A DNA stretch of 20,586 nucleotides, from positions 1,696,749-1,717,334 of the forward strand of contig KQ482066.1 in NCBI GenBank assembly GCA_001430745.1, read 5' to 3'. Made by a program: the position numbers and the translations under genes. Shown here piece by piece: positions 7,388 to 18,288 of the stretch. Each line of letters starts with the position of its first letter. The stretch's first letter is position 1. The notes beneath the pieces are model-generated. The model ran no database searches. It was not told the origin of the DNA and saw nothing but the letters and a program-made list of their open reading frames with translations. Origin of the DNA: Auxenochlorella pyrenoidosa. Taxonomy: Eukaryota > Chlorophyta > Trebouxiophyceae > Chlorellales > Chlorellaceae.

Positions 7388-10300
7388 ATGCCCGCCGCTG
7401 CCACCGAGCCGGCAGGCGGCCGGCACGGCGCAGCCCGTGCCGCAATCCACGCCGCAGTCGCTGCCTGTTTGGTCGGCTTTGCCGCATGGCTCGTCCTCGC
7501 CGCCACTCCTACCATCAAGAGCAGCGATGCCATCAAGGAGGGGCTGGCCTTCTCCGCGCTGTCTGGCAGCAACACATTTGTGGTGCTGCTCACCTGGGGC
7601 ACCCTGCTGGCCGCTACCCTCCTTACCCTCGCCCTCCGCCGCTTCCTCCCAGCCACCTGCCCGGCGCGCCGCAGCAGTCTGCTCACCGGGGTGAGCTGGG
7701 GGGCAGCAGCAATTGGTGCACTGCCCTGTCAATGCAGGGTGGCTCGCCTGGCTGGTACAGTTGAACACTCCAGGTCCCGGCAGCTGCCTTTCTTGTTCTG
7801 TCCCTTGAAAAACAATCCTCCTGTCCTCCCGGCCCCGCTGAGCATGCAGGTCAAACATGCGCTGGCCTGGCAGCTGCCGCCGCGAGGCTTCTGGGCCAAC
7901 TGGTGCGGCGGGCTGAGCGCCGGCGAGGCCGGCGGCGTGGCCGGCTGGCTGTTCATCAACGCCTGGTGGCTGGGCATGCTGACAAAGCGATCCCTGAAGA
8001 ATGACGAATCGACCCTCGAGCAGCTGGAGACGTGAGCGCAGCCTGCCCGTGCCTGCTCTCCCTGCGCCAGGCATGCTGCTGGCAGTGTGCTCGCGTGCAG
8101 CTGTGCAGCCCCAGGGCGCATTCTCGGCGTGCCTTGCAGCGGAAGCACCTGTGCTTATGGCCTGCCCGTCCCCTTGCAACCCCTCCGCCTCTCGGCCCCC
8201 CTCCTTGTGCGCCGGCACCCACGTCCACCCTGCAGGGTGGCCAAGAACTTTGGCAAGATGATGGCCCCCAACCTGATGCTGCTCTTTCTGCCCGTCCCCC
8301 ACTTGTCCTTCGTCACCTGGCTGACGGGCGTGTCCCGCAACCAGCTGATCCGCTACCACAGGCAAGACAGCTGCTGCCCCCCGCATGTCTGCCTGCGAAG
8401 CTGGCAGGGGGCAGGCAGGGGGGCGCCCATGGGCGTCCTCTCGCCATTGCAGGCCAGGCATTGCCGGTGTGAAGGCGCCAGTGAGGCGGTGCGCCCATGC
8501 CAGCCCTCCAGGGGTTGTCGCCGCAAGTTCTGTTGCGGATGGACAGACTGTAAGCCTTCCCGGTGTCCTCCGGCATCACCCTGCCTTCTTCACTCCCGCA
8601 TCACCCTGCCCTGCGCACTCCTGCCCACCGTCGCAGGTGGCTGGGGCACGGCACGCTGTGGGTGCTGACCATCCACGGCGTGCTGTACTACATCTACTGG
8701 GGAGCTTCCCACGAGTGAGCGCAGTGGTACTGTTCCTCAGTAGTAATGGTACTGACTGGTACTATCACTCAGCACGTCTGCCCCAATTGCCCCTCCTGGA
8801 TTGGAGGTTTGAGCGCCTAGCGGCAGCCAGCATGGCACCGCCAGCGTGTGCCCAGCTGCGCAGCTGTGCGGGCGCCCTTGCCCTGTGCCCTCCAGCGCAC
8901 ACCTCCCAAGGATCTGTGCCCATTCCCGGTTGCCTGCTGTCTTTTCTGCAGGTTCTGGGTGGAGTTCAGCGACTGGGGCCCAAAGGTTGGCTGGCGCAAC
9001 CGCGGTCGCAGAGCACGGCTGCAGCCGCTTTCCTGCTGCTCTTGCCACACCGTGCCCTACACCAGTGCTTCGAGTCCGATCATCCCATGACTCTGCATCG
9101 TCGCCCTCTTATTTCTTTACTCACCCTCAGGTCAACAACCTGGCCGGATCCCTCGCCTACTTCTTCTGCCTGGCCCTCTGGCTCACCTCGCTGTCCGCCA
9201 TCCGCCGCCGCATGTACCAGGTGCGACGCGCATGCACAGCACCCGCAAAGCAGACAGCTGTGCATCGCAGCGGCTGCACGCATGCAGAGCGCCGGCGTGT
9301 GTGCAGGCAGGCGGGGCAGAGCCGTGCGCGTGCCGGCTGCAGAGCTGGCGCATCACACCTGCAGCCCTTCCCCACTCCACCCCCCACCCTGAACCCCCAC
9401 CCAGCGCAGCTGTTCTTCCGATTCCACATCATCTGCTTCCTGGGCTTCTTCCTGTTTGCCTGCGCCCACTACGCGCCCTGCTGGTCCTACTTTGCCCCAG
9501 GCAAGTCGAGACATTCAACCAGGGGAATCGGCAGGCCTTGCGACGGTGCTGCAAAGTGGTGGCAGTCCCAGGGCCTGGCGGCCTTGCAAGGTTGCAACCT
9601 GTTCAGAGGGAACTCACATGTGGGGCAGCCTGCTGAGGCCACGTGGCCTCAGGGCGCACCCTGTGCTCTGCCTGCTGGGTGCTGCGCCGCTTTTGACTGG
9701 ATGGCTGGCTTGCTGAGTGGCCGGGGGCGGATGATTATGTTATTGTTAATGCTACCTTGACACTCCCGCTCGCTCTGCTGCTGTGCAGACCTGCTGCTGC
9801 TTGCCGCCGGAAGTGGCACCGCCCAGACCTCCGCTTTACACCCAGGCGTTGTGGCTTGCCCAGCTATGCTGCGCTGTGCAAAGCCCCGCTTCACACCTCA
9901 GGCGTTGGTCCTGCCCCCGACTGTCCCCCGCAGGCCTGCTGCTGTATGCCGCCGATCTTGTGCTGCGCGCGGGGCAGCTGGCCAACGTGACGACAGTCGC
10001 GGCGGCGTCTGTGGACGACCGCTCCAACACCGTTACCCTGCAGCTCAAGGCCGACAAGGTGAGGGGCCTGCGTCGCAATTTTTGTTTTTGTGATTCAACA
10101 GACTTTACGCCCAGAGACGCAAGGGAGGGCCGCGGCTTGGCGCCTGGATGCCTGGGCGCACTCTCCCGGGTGAGGGCGGGGGTTTGTTGTTATGCCGCAG
10201 ACTTGCCTCGAAGCTCCTGCACAAATCTCCTGTCTTTGGAGCGTCGAGTGCTGTTGCCAGCATGCATATTGCCAAACCCGCCTGGTGAGAGCCAAACAAC

Positions 10301-13300
10301 TTCCAACCCGCAGGCCCTGGGGCACTGCGCGCCCTCCGAGGTGTGGGTGCAGCTGCCCGAGGTCAGCCGCTGGCAGTGGCACCCCTTCACCGTGGCTGGG
10401 GGCGGCAGCTCCCTGCTCACCCTGCACATCAAGCGCTACGGCGCCTTCACACAGGTGACTAGTGTCCAGCGGGTGGTTGATGTGTACGGGTGTCTGGGCA
10501 GAGGTCTGTGGTGCAGGTTCCGCTGCTGCTCGGGACACTTTTAAAGCCGGGCAGCAGCAGGTTTGCTGGCTGCCCGGCTCGCTGCATCGGCTCCCCTGCA
10601 CCCGTCCTGAACAGCCTGCAGTTGGAGCTCTGTGTTGTGGGGGTCCCGCGCTGGGAGGGAACAGCCTATCGGCATTGCTACTGCATTGATGCGCGCATGG
10701 TCTGGCCTGCCCCTGCATCAACCAGAGCTCACACACCTGCATGGCCCACACTCTCCCTCCTGCCCATGCAGGGCCTGGTCGATGGGCTGAGGCACCGAAG
10801 CATCACGGCCGTCCGCCTGGCGGGGCCCAACGGCGCCGGCGAGGCCACGGCGGGCTGCCAGCTGTCGCCGCCCGACAGCTGGCGCAAGTACGACAGCGTG
10901 GTGATGGTTGGAGGTGGCATTGGGGTGAGCTCTGGCGGGGCTGGGGTGTGTTGCGGGGGGTGCCTGCAGATCTGTGCACTGGGGTGGCAGTTCACAAACT
11001 GGTTTCTGTGCTTTTGGGGAATGTCGATGCCCCCCCACCCCACCCACCCCCCCACCACACACACCTCACTCCTGCCCTCCACATCGCCGCTGCCCGCAGA
11101 TCACCGGCCTGCTGAGCATGCTGCGCTCCATGGCGGCCCAGCACGCAGCGGGCGGCGCAGCGGGGCTGCCGCGCCGCGTGCACTGCATCTGGGTGGCCCG
11201 GTCTGCTGGGGAGTTCAGCGCCCTCGACGCGCCCCTGCTGCTGGCGGCGACGTGAGCCGCTGCTCCCGCTTGTCTTGCTTGGGCTTGAAGCCGCTGCCCC
11301 CTCGCTTCCCACTGGTTTCCCTGGCTGCTGGTGCATCCCTGAAGCTGTTCAGCCTTCCAGAGCCTGCTGCCCTTGCCCAACTGCTGCTCCACTCAGGGGT
11401 GGGCTGCCGCCTGCGCCTGAGCCGCTGGTGTGTGCCTGTCCCTGCCAACCCCTGTGCCTCCCCCTCCCCCCCGGCATGCAGCTCGGCCAAGGGGTGGCTG
11501 GAGCTCAGTCTGCACCTCACCGTCTCCCGCCAGCCCACCGGCGTAGACGTCAGCAAGCCCTCCCCTGGCAGCCCCCCTCCTGCCTTGGCCAGCACTGGCA
11601 GCGGCAGCTTCAAAGAGTCTGCTGATGATGCCAGCTCAGTGGGTGGTCCCAGCGTGGGCAGCGGCGCGATGACGGCCCCCGGCGCCTCGCCCTTCTTCTT
11701 CAACCGCCTCCGGTGAGTAGTACTACCAAGTAGGGTCTGCATAGAGGCTGGCCAGGGCAGGGGACTGGAGGGACTGGCCACATTGTGACACGAGAGGGCC
11801 GTGAAGTAGAGAAGCCCGGGCTGCAGCTGTCCAGTGGCCACGCCGGGGATAGCATTGCTCAATCCCCCTTCTTGCGCAGCCTGTGGCGGCACTCGCGTGG
11901 GTACACACACCCTGCCTTCCACCCCATCTGGCGTGACCCCCCCCCCCCACCCACACACACACAATGCGTGCAGGCCGGTGCAGCCGCAGTCGCTGGGCGC
12001 GGGCCACCTGGCGGGCGTGTACCTACTGACCTACCTTGGTGCCTTTGCCGGCCTGCTGCTGGCGGCCTCCTACGCCTCCCAGGTCGTGCAGTGGAAGGTG
12101 AGCCACCCTGCTCCTGTTCGCAGCCCGTTTGCAGCCACAACTTGTGCTGTGCTCTGTTTTCGGGTGTCCCTGCCGGGCACCAGGAGGTGGGCTCGAGCCC
12201 GCCGGCCGCAGCGCGCCTTGCCGCAGCAGAGCAGTGCTGCCCGGGCTGGCCGGCGGAAGCGCCGCCCCTAGTGACGGCGCTCGCATGCTGCGCATGCTGC
12301 GCACATCCCTGCCGGCCTGGCGCTGCTGCGCAGCCTCCCATGGCACCCAGGCAGACAGGCAGGAGTTCAGTCCAGTCGCCTGGCCTGCCAAAGGGCGAGC
12401 AGCATGCTCTGGCGCTGCACTGCTCACCCCCCTGCCTGCCCCTTATTCACCCACCCAGGGCGGCATGCTGTATGCCGTGCTGCTGTCTGCCCTGGCGCTG
12501 GGCCTGCCCTTTGGGCTGGCAGTGTTCCCCGCCCATGCCTTCAGGCAAGGGGGCACCTGGGCTGTGCAGGGAGGTCTTGCACGAGTGGCAAGTTGCACCC
12601 ACGCTGCTGCCGCTGCTGCTCCTGCTTCTCCAGCATGCTGAATCAGCTCCCAGCCCCTGCGACTTGTTGCGTCCATTGCAATTATAATTCTTTCCTTTTC
12701 TCATTGATTAAAATGCAATTGGTCCTTGCCGCAGGTATTGGAGGCACTGCAGGGCGGCCCGCCGGGGCGGCAAGGCTGCTGAGGAAGTGGTGCCTTTCGG
12801 CCTCTGCGGCGCCCTGGCTGACAGCGCCTGCGTGGCGGTGAGTGGCTCTGTAAGGGAAGAAGGCGGCATGGAATACCAAGCAAGGCCTGCCGCCGTGCTT
12901 TGTCGCATCCAATGCTCCCCCTGCTGCTGTGCCCAAGGGTTGGGGGCTGGCCTGCAGGTGTCAAAGTGTCGGCATTCACCCATGCAAGCGGTGCTCCATA
13001 GCAGAACAAGCAGCTTCCATGCTGGCATCTCCATTCTCCAGGCCGATTGAGTGACATGAGCTATGCCCGGTGATACTGCGCCTTGCAGGGCGAGGACGTG
13101 GTGCGCTTTGGCGATGCCGCGCTGCCGGTGCACCGCGGGCGCCCCGACATCCCCGCGGCCCTGCGCTGCGCCGCCGCCGGGGCCGACGGGCCCGTCGGCG
13201 TCTATGCTGGAGGTGAGGGCTGTTTAAACCCCCCAATTTGGATTTAGAGGGGCTTCCTCTTACGTTGCCGAGGCCGCTGTGCGTAGCATGCGCTCTGCAC

Positions 13301-13539
13301 CAGCATGTGGCGCTGGCGCCCCAACAGCCATTGCCCACCTCACTGCAATTGTCTCGCTGTCCAGCTTGCAGCAGCCAGGCGCTTGAATCCCGACTGTGAT
13401 GTATGATATTCAACCCCCTGCTGCAGGCCCGCGTGGCATGATGGCCTCCGTCCACCTGACTGTCAGTAAGCTCAACTCGGAGGCCCGCCGCTCGGGCGGC
13501 TCGCGCTTTGAGCTGCACCGCGAAGCTGTGGAGCTCTGA
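7388..13539 (+). CDS. FRO: ferric-chelate reductase (FRO family, FAD/NADPH, bis-heme)
   Basis: Seventeen exons: 7388-7690, 7850-8031, 8236-8361, 8637-8714, 8952-8985, 9131-9220, 9410-9500, 9934-10058, 10314-10454, 10772-10924, 11100-11251, 11482-11712, 11974-12097, 12459-12544, 12735-12837, 13089-13212 and 13427-13539 (TGA), giving about 751 residues, normal for FRO. It should pass electrons from cytosolic NADPH via FAD and two hemes across the plasma membrane to Fe(III) or Cu(II) chelates. Heme ligands fit His203 and His217 (YHRWLG...TIHG) and His277 and His291 (RFHI...CAHYA), both pairs H-X13-H. HPFTV (366-370) is the FAD motif and GGGIGITGLLSMLR (from 437) starts the NADPH domain. Two further membrane helices near 579-605 and 612-637 interrupt that domain, as in plant FROs. 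The final motif reads GGPRGMM (714-720), with Gly where Cys is usual. Introns 3, 7 and 14 need GC donors. Exon 5 has only 34 nt. Confidence 0.93.
8573..8622 (+). repeat. two tandem 25-nt pyrimidine-rich units before FRO exon 4
   Basis: GCATCACCCTGCC occurs at 8573-8585 and again at 8598-8610, each followed by a similar CACTCC stretch. The units form the polypyrimidine region of intron 3, upstream of the acceptor at 8635-8636. Confidence 0.75.
9785..9957 (+). repeat. decoy copy of the FRO exon 8 acceptor and exon start
   Basis: The true acceptor and exon start (from 9931) read GCAGGCCTGCTGCTGTATGC and then CGCCG. A copy from 9785 reads GCAGACCTGCTGCTGCTTGC and then CGCCG, differing at only three positions. 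The decoy exon start (9789) is 145 nt upstream of the real one (9934), so its use would break the frame. It is therefore either unused or a source of non-productive transcripts. Confidence 0.8.
9831..9908 (+). repeat. 55-nt-spaced imperfect duplication inside FRO intron 7
   Basis: CCGCTTTACACCCAGGCGTTG at 9831-9851 is repeated as CCGCTTCACACCTCAGGCGTTG with a one-base insertion at 9886-9907. It lies between the decoy and the true exon 8 acceptors, indicating more than one duplication event in this intron. Confidence 0.75.
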
Positions 13540-14546
13540 ACTGGAGCAGGTGGTGATGTCTGCATATGCACCTGGCCTCATATGCACCTGGCCATGCACG
13601 CACTCGGCCTGCCGGCCTGCCTGGGGCCAGGCGTGCGTGGCACAGCGCTGCGTTGGCGGCAGGCAGGAGGCTGCAGTTTTCGAGAGATTGCCAGAGGATG
13701 CAGCATGCACTTGTTGCCACGCACTTCATTGCCACATCGCCACAAACTTTTGCATTCCCAGCAACCCCACTTTTCACTGCACCCTGTGCGGCAGCGGAGC
13801 TTGGCAGGGGCCACCTGCTTGCACTGGGAGGCCCCCTGTTGACGTCCGCGCTGGCCCCTGGGGCAGCTTTCTAGAACCCCCCTTCAAGCACCCTCGTGGG
13901 TGCCCACTTTCAAAGCCAGAATTCTTAACTCTTGTGCACACCCCAGCGCTGATCACTGCTCAGTGTCACATGTCCGCTGCGGCACTGCTCCCATGCCACC
14001 CTGCGGCACATAGCCGGAAGCATGAATGTCCATTCCTGCCATCCTTTTTTCCCACCAACTTCCACCCTAAGAAACTCAAATTTGATTAAGAGCGCCTGCA
14101 ACTATCCACCCTGAGCATTCACGCGCTGTGGCACCACGGCGTGTGCAGGCTGCGGCCTCACCTTGGCATTGCATCAAATGCTTTCTGAGATACAGGCATG
14201 CATGGGTCTCGTAATCCAGCATGCCCGGTGTTTCTCAGTGTCTGCAGGGACCTGTTGAACCTCTGTTGTCCTCTTTATTCTCAAGCTCTGGCTGGATTGC
14301 TGCCATGATCTGTCGGCGCCGCTGCGCTGCCTTCCGCCGCATAGCAGCTGCTCAGCAGCGCCGTTCGATGCGCAGTGGCGCCTGTCGCCACAACACCCCG
14401 ACTGCCTGTTACCTGCGCAGCTTATTTGGGGCCTGCAAGAACCTAGCAGCTGTTGCTAAGTCGCCTGGCGACAGCTTGCCAGTCGGCCTGTTGGCCGCAT
14501 CCGCCCGTCTTCATTTGTCCTAGCATAGCTACCCGATCGTAGCACC
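13540..14546. other. intergenic between FRO and the J-domain gene
   Basis: About 1 kb. Open frames here (for example 13566-13874 and 14221-14523, both +) have no recognisable domain or start context and look accidental. The first 500 nt is probably the FRO 3' UTR. The final 300 nt should hold the promoter and leader of the J-domain gene, but no clear TATA-like box was found. Confidence 0.6.
13563..13593 (+). repeat. 15-bp direct repeat in the FRO 3' flank
   Basis: CATATGCACCTGGCC occurs at 13563-13577 and 13579-13593, separated by one base. It begins 24 nt past the FRO stop codon, so it should be in the 3' UTR. Confidence 0.9.
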
Positions 14547-17490
14547 ATGGCGGACGTGGAGGAGGGCAAGCCTCCGCTGAAGAGGGGCGTGTCGATGACG
14601 GGCAAGCAGGCTCAGTTTGGGTGAGCGAGGAGATGGAATGTGTTGGAACCGCCCGAAGAGTCGGTTTCCACATGGGCGCGGGGGTATCCGTTGCTTCGAG
14701 TGCACCGCCGCCGCCGCTGGTGCCTGCTGCCTGCGAGCCACCCTGCTTCTGCCCAGCCCGGCCCAGGGGGCAGCGCAGAGCCCGCTGCAGTTTAGGGCTA
14801 CGCTGTGCTTGAGACAAGAGAAACCCTGTGTGTGCAGTGCACAGCTGCCCGCTGCCACGCCCAAAGCCCAGCGCCCACCACCCTCCCCGGCCCATCCTGC
14901 AGCGATGCAAACGACGAGGTGGAGCGGATCATCAAGTACCAACGGAACTACTATTTCATCCTCAAGGCGAGAAAAAAGAGAAACATAAGCAGCATGATGT
15001 GTGGATGCATGCCTCGGGTGCCAGGAAGATGTGCGAATGCCCGGAGGCGCCGCGGCGAAGGCGCGGCACCGGCCGGAGCGGGCAGCAAGGCAGCGCCCCT
15101 GGCGCGGCCCGCGAGTGCTGCCTGCGCTGTGCCCTGCACAGCGGGCGGCCAGATTCTCGCTGGTGGGCCGCCGCTCAGCGAGGGCCGCCGCTGGCGTGCA
15201 CCTGCGGGTGCGCGTGCCCTTCCCGGCCGGCCTGCTCTGGTCGCTCGCGTGCGCTCCATCCCCCAGCTCTGCTCGGTTGCTGCCTGCGCCAGCGGGCGAT
15301 TTGTAAGCGGCGAGGTGTCCCACGCTTGCGGGCGTCCTGCAGGTCAAGAAGGACACCCCCTCTGCCGAGATCAAGGCCAACTACTACAAGGCGCGTGCAC
15401 CCTCAGCTCTTTTCCTTGCTGACACCGCATGACAAGGAAAAGAACATGTCATGTGGCGCACCTCTTTCCAGCTTGCTCTCTCCTTGCTCCCCCCCGCCCA
15501 GCCATTGCACCGGGGTCGTTGCCTGAGCCCGCCTGCCTCCCAGCCCCACCCCACCTACCCACCCACCCCCTCCCCCACGCCACCCCACCCCGCCACCCCC
15601 AATCCTCCTGCAGCTGGCCCGGCTCATCCACCCCGACAAGTGCAGCCACCCGAAGGCCAAGGAGGCGGCGCAGGCGCTCAACCTGGCCTGGGACACCCTG
15701 AACAACCCCATCAAGAAGCGGGCGTTCGACGCCTATGGTGCGCCCCCCCGGCAGCCTGTGTTCTGCCATGTGCTCTGCTCCCTGGCCGTGGCCCAGGCAG
15801 CTGGCGCTTGGGACGGATCGTGTCGCTTGGCCCAGCCGGCTGCTGCTGCTGTCCGCCCAACTTTGTCCCACGCTCTCCAAAAATTGTGGGGTTTTGGACG
15901 CGGCAGCCTCAGCTTTTCGCAGGCGAGTCAGTTGCACCCTCCTCGCTTCCATGCCTCACCCTGCCCCAACCTGAATGTCCCCTTGCCACACGGCCTGCAG
16001 TTGACGACATCAATGTGGATGCTCCAGAGGGGATGTCCTACGCCGAGTGGGAGGCCTCCAACGTGAGTGCCTGCCTCGGTGGCGTGGCTGCTGCTGACGC
16101 TGCTGCCGCGCATGCAGTCTGCGAGGCACCATCAAAGCGGGCATAGCTGTCCGCGGGCGCGGGCGCTCTCCCCAGCCGCGCCGAGCCCTGGGCACGGCGC
16201 ACGATCCCCCGCGCTCGTAAGGGTGCTGCATGCGCCCCCCTCAGCGACGGCGCCCGAGTTGGGCAGAGCTGCTGCCGCCTGCCGCGCGCTCACGGCACGC
16301 GCTTCCCCGCCCCGGCGGTTCATTGCTTGCTTGTTTGGGCTTCAAGTCTGTCTACCCGCAACGGAACTTGCGACGCACACCATTTCGCACCCAGCTGGTC
16401 TTTGTTGCGCCCCTCCCTGCACCTGCAGATGGCGGCGCAGGTGCGCGTGCCCAAGTGGCTGGAGACGCTGCTGCGCATCCCCGGCGTGGGCATCATCATC
16501 GCCCTCATCCTGCTGCCCCTCACCCTGGTGAGCCGCCCACTATCTCACAGATCTCTAGTTTATTACATCAAAAGGAATGCATCACATCGAAAGGGATCGC
16601 TTTTGGACGGTTCAGGCAGCAGACCCCGCTGGCGGTGGCGCCGCGCTGCTGCCAGGCACAGCACCTGCACGCCATGCGGCTCGGGGCACGGCCCTCATCC
16701 CTGTGCCTCTGCCACCTGCGGTCGGGCGTCTGCCTGCATGGCCTGTTCCTTCCTGTACGCCTGGCCTGCCTTCCACAGTGTTGCCGCGCGCGCTGTGACT
16801 GCTGCAGCGCTGTCTGTGCTGATGCGCGCTATGACTGCTGCGGCATCGCCTTTGCCTGCAGGTGCTGGCGCTGGTGGTTGTGGTGTTAGTGCTCGTGCTC
16901 AACCTTCTGTGCCTGCCGGTGCGCTGCCTGTGCGGCAAGCCGGTGCCGCCGCCGCAGGCAGAGGACGCCAACGCAGCAGGTGGGCTCGCATCTCGGGGAG
17001 GGGGTTCCAGGGGGCGGGGGTTACATGGGGTGTGTGCGTGTGCGTGTGTGTGGGGTGCGCCGGCGTGCGGGGGTGGGGGAGGGGGCGGGTCAAGGGGTGA
17101 GGGGGCCCGGGGGCGAGACGGGCCCACAGAGCTGCGCCGCCACCGGTGCGAGCCGATGCGCTGGCGTTTGCCCCGCCTGTGGTCCTGCCTGCTAGCTGAC
17201 ACCCGTGAGAGTGTGCCTGGCCAAGCCATGCACTCGGCTGGCCCAGCCCTACGGCAGGCCGGTGTTAGGTGGTTGCACACTGTCTGCAGTTCAAGCTCCT
17301 GGGGCGGTAGGGTCGGCCTGTCCTGGCTGCACACACAGGCCGTCCAGCAAGGCGCTCCTGTCCCCCTTCTTCCTCGGCAGGTGGCGGCATGAGCCAGGAG
17401 GAAGCTGCCGCCTACATGGCAGCACGCAACGCAGAGGCGCGCAGGGCCGCGGGCGCACCCCCCGCGCAGCAGCCGCCGCCGGCTGTGTGA
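14547..17490 (+). CDS. J-domain (DnaJ/HSP40-type) co-chaperone with a C-terminal membrane hairpin
   Basis: Eight exons: 14547-14620, 14903-14966, 15343-15390, 15614-15737, 16001-16062, 16429-16527, 16862-16979 and 17381-17490 (TGA), giving about 232 residues. The start context AGCACCATGGCG is good. The J domain occupies roughly 38-102: NYYFILKVKKD, SAEIKANYYKLARLIHPDKC (HPD at 68-70), then AAQALNLAWDTLNNPIKKRAFDAY. J domains stimulate the ATPase of HSP70 through HPD. Residues 143-177 form a long hydrophobic stretch (VGIIIALILLPLTL then VLALVVVVLVLVLNLLCL), long enough for a hairpin, followed by Cys residues (CLPVRCLCGK) that could be lipid-modified. The tail is Ala/Gln/Pro-rich. This suggests a membrane-tethered J protein facing the cytosol. 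The compartment is not decided by the sequence. No zinc-finger or client-binding domain follows, so it is not a type I DnaJ. Introns 2 and 3 need GC donors (14967, 15391). Confidence 0.88.
16788..16845 (+). repeat. 36-nt-spaced direct repeat in intron 6 of the J-domain gene
   Basis: GCGCGCTGTGACTGCTGC at 16788 and GCGCGCTATGACTGCTGC at 16824 differ at one base. They lie just upstream of the exon 7 acceptor at 16860-16861. Confidence 0.7.
16995..17020 (+). other. G-quadruplex motif at the 5' end of intron 7 of the J-domain gene
   Basis: Four runs of four or five G (16995-16998, 17000-17004, 17010-17014, 17016-17020) with loops of 1 to 5 nt fit the canonical quadruplex pattern on the sense strand. 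They begin 15 nt after the donor at 16980. Further G runs follow to about 17110. Confidence 0.75.
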
Positions 17491-18288
17491 GGGCTGCCGG
17501 GCCACGAGCGGCGCCTGCGGCACCACCGACGAGCCCCTGCTGCTGCCAGTTGGGCCCGCTTATTGCCACCCTATTCTTGCATGCATGGTATGCGCGCGGT
17601 GTGTGGCTAGCTGTCACCACTATCGTGTCTTGCAATCCCTGCTGCGGGCACTGCCTGGGGTCCTGCCCAGCGCTCGTCCGCATGGTTGGTGCCGCCACTG
17701 TGCCGCCCCCATGCCTCTCCGCGCATGTCCCTGCCGGCTCGCTCTTCAAACTCAACCTATTATTCAATCGCGTCTCAAAAGCACCCACCCTCTGCAACAT
17801 AATCGGTTACAGTTCTGCACCACCTTGAAGGCAAAGCAACCTGCAGCTGTGCACTGCAAGATGCGCTCGGTGCACTTGCCTGCGGGTGGGGGTGCCTTGT
17901 CTGCCTAGCGAGCCTTTCCAGCGACTCGGGCTACCAGCGAGGCCCATGATGTCACTCACTGACAGCTGTTTCTGAAAACAGAGCAGGGAGGCTGGTAGCT
18001 GGTGCCACACCTGGCTGGAGCCGCTGCTGCCGGGCGGCACACCTGCTGCTGCCTCCGCCGGCGCCGGGAGGGGGGTGGTGCCGCTTGCGGCTCGCTGAAA
18101 CCGCTTGCAAGCATTGTGATCGACCTAGAATCACCAGCAAACGTCTCCGGCACGATGAAATGAGAGAAGCCGGGTATGTCTGACGATGAAAGCCCCGCCC
18201 AGAAGAAGGGCCAGCCGACCTCCTCTCCTCGCTGTTCTCACCTCCCCCCGTTTCGGCGCCTGCCTTCTCACCTTGATCGCGGCTCAGA
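17491..18288. other. intergenic between the J-domain gene and the CBS protein gene
   Basis: About 800 nt. No open frame on either strand shows a recognisable motif. The right end should contain the promoter and leader of the CBS gene, including two upstream ATGs (18176 and 18186). No TATA-like element was convincing. Confidence 0.55.

Noticed and set aside
7325..8461. Long open frame on the minus strand (about 378 codons) opposite FRO exons 1-3
   Set aside because: It is antisense to exons with clear FRO motifs, has no recognisable domain, and long antisense frames are expected in GC-rich coding DNA.
9501..9510. GT at 9505 as donor for FRO exon 7
   Set aside because: It would leave phase 2 while exon 8 needs phase 1, breaking the PGLLLYAAD reading.
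12284..12305. GCATGCTGC repeated twice in FRO intron 13
   Set aside because: Too short and of too simple a composition to distinguish from chance in this GC-rich intron.
14221..14523. 100-codon + frame just upstream of the J-domain gene
   Set aside because: Arg/Ala/Ser-rich with no motif, no splice link in phase to the next exon, and lying where the promoter and leader should be.
8547..15306. TGTAA polyadenylation-type signals at about 8548, 12850 and 15302 (+)
   Set aside because: All three lie inside introns of supported genes, so they are more likely chance than transcript ends.
14529..15380. Open frame of 283 codons on the minus strand opposite the J-domain gene
   Set aside because: It is antisense to confirmed J-domain exons and has composition typical of shadow frames.
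15391..15400. GT at 15395 as donor for J-domain exon 3 in place of GC at 15391
   Set aside because: It would leave phase 1, but the only acceptor (15613) gives phase 0; the GC donor keeps the J-domain helix intact.
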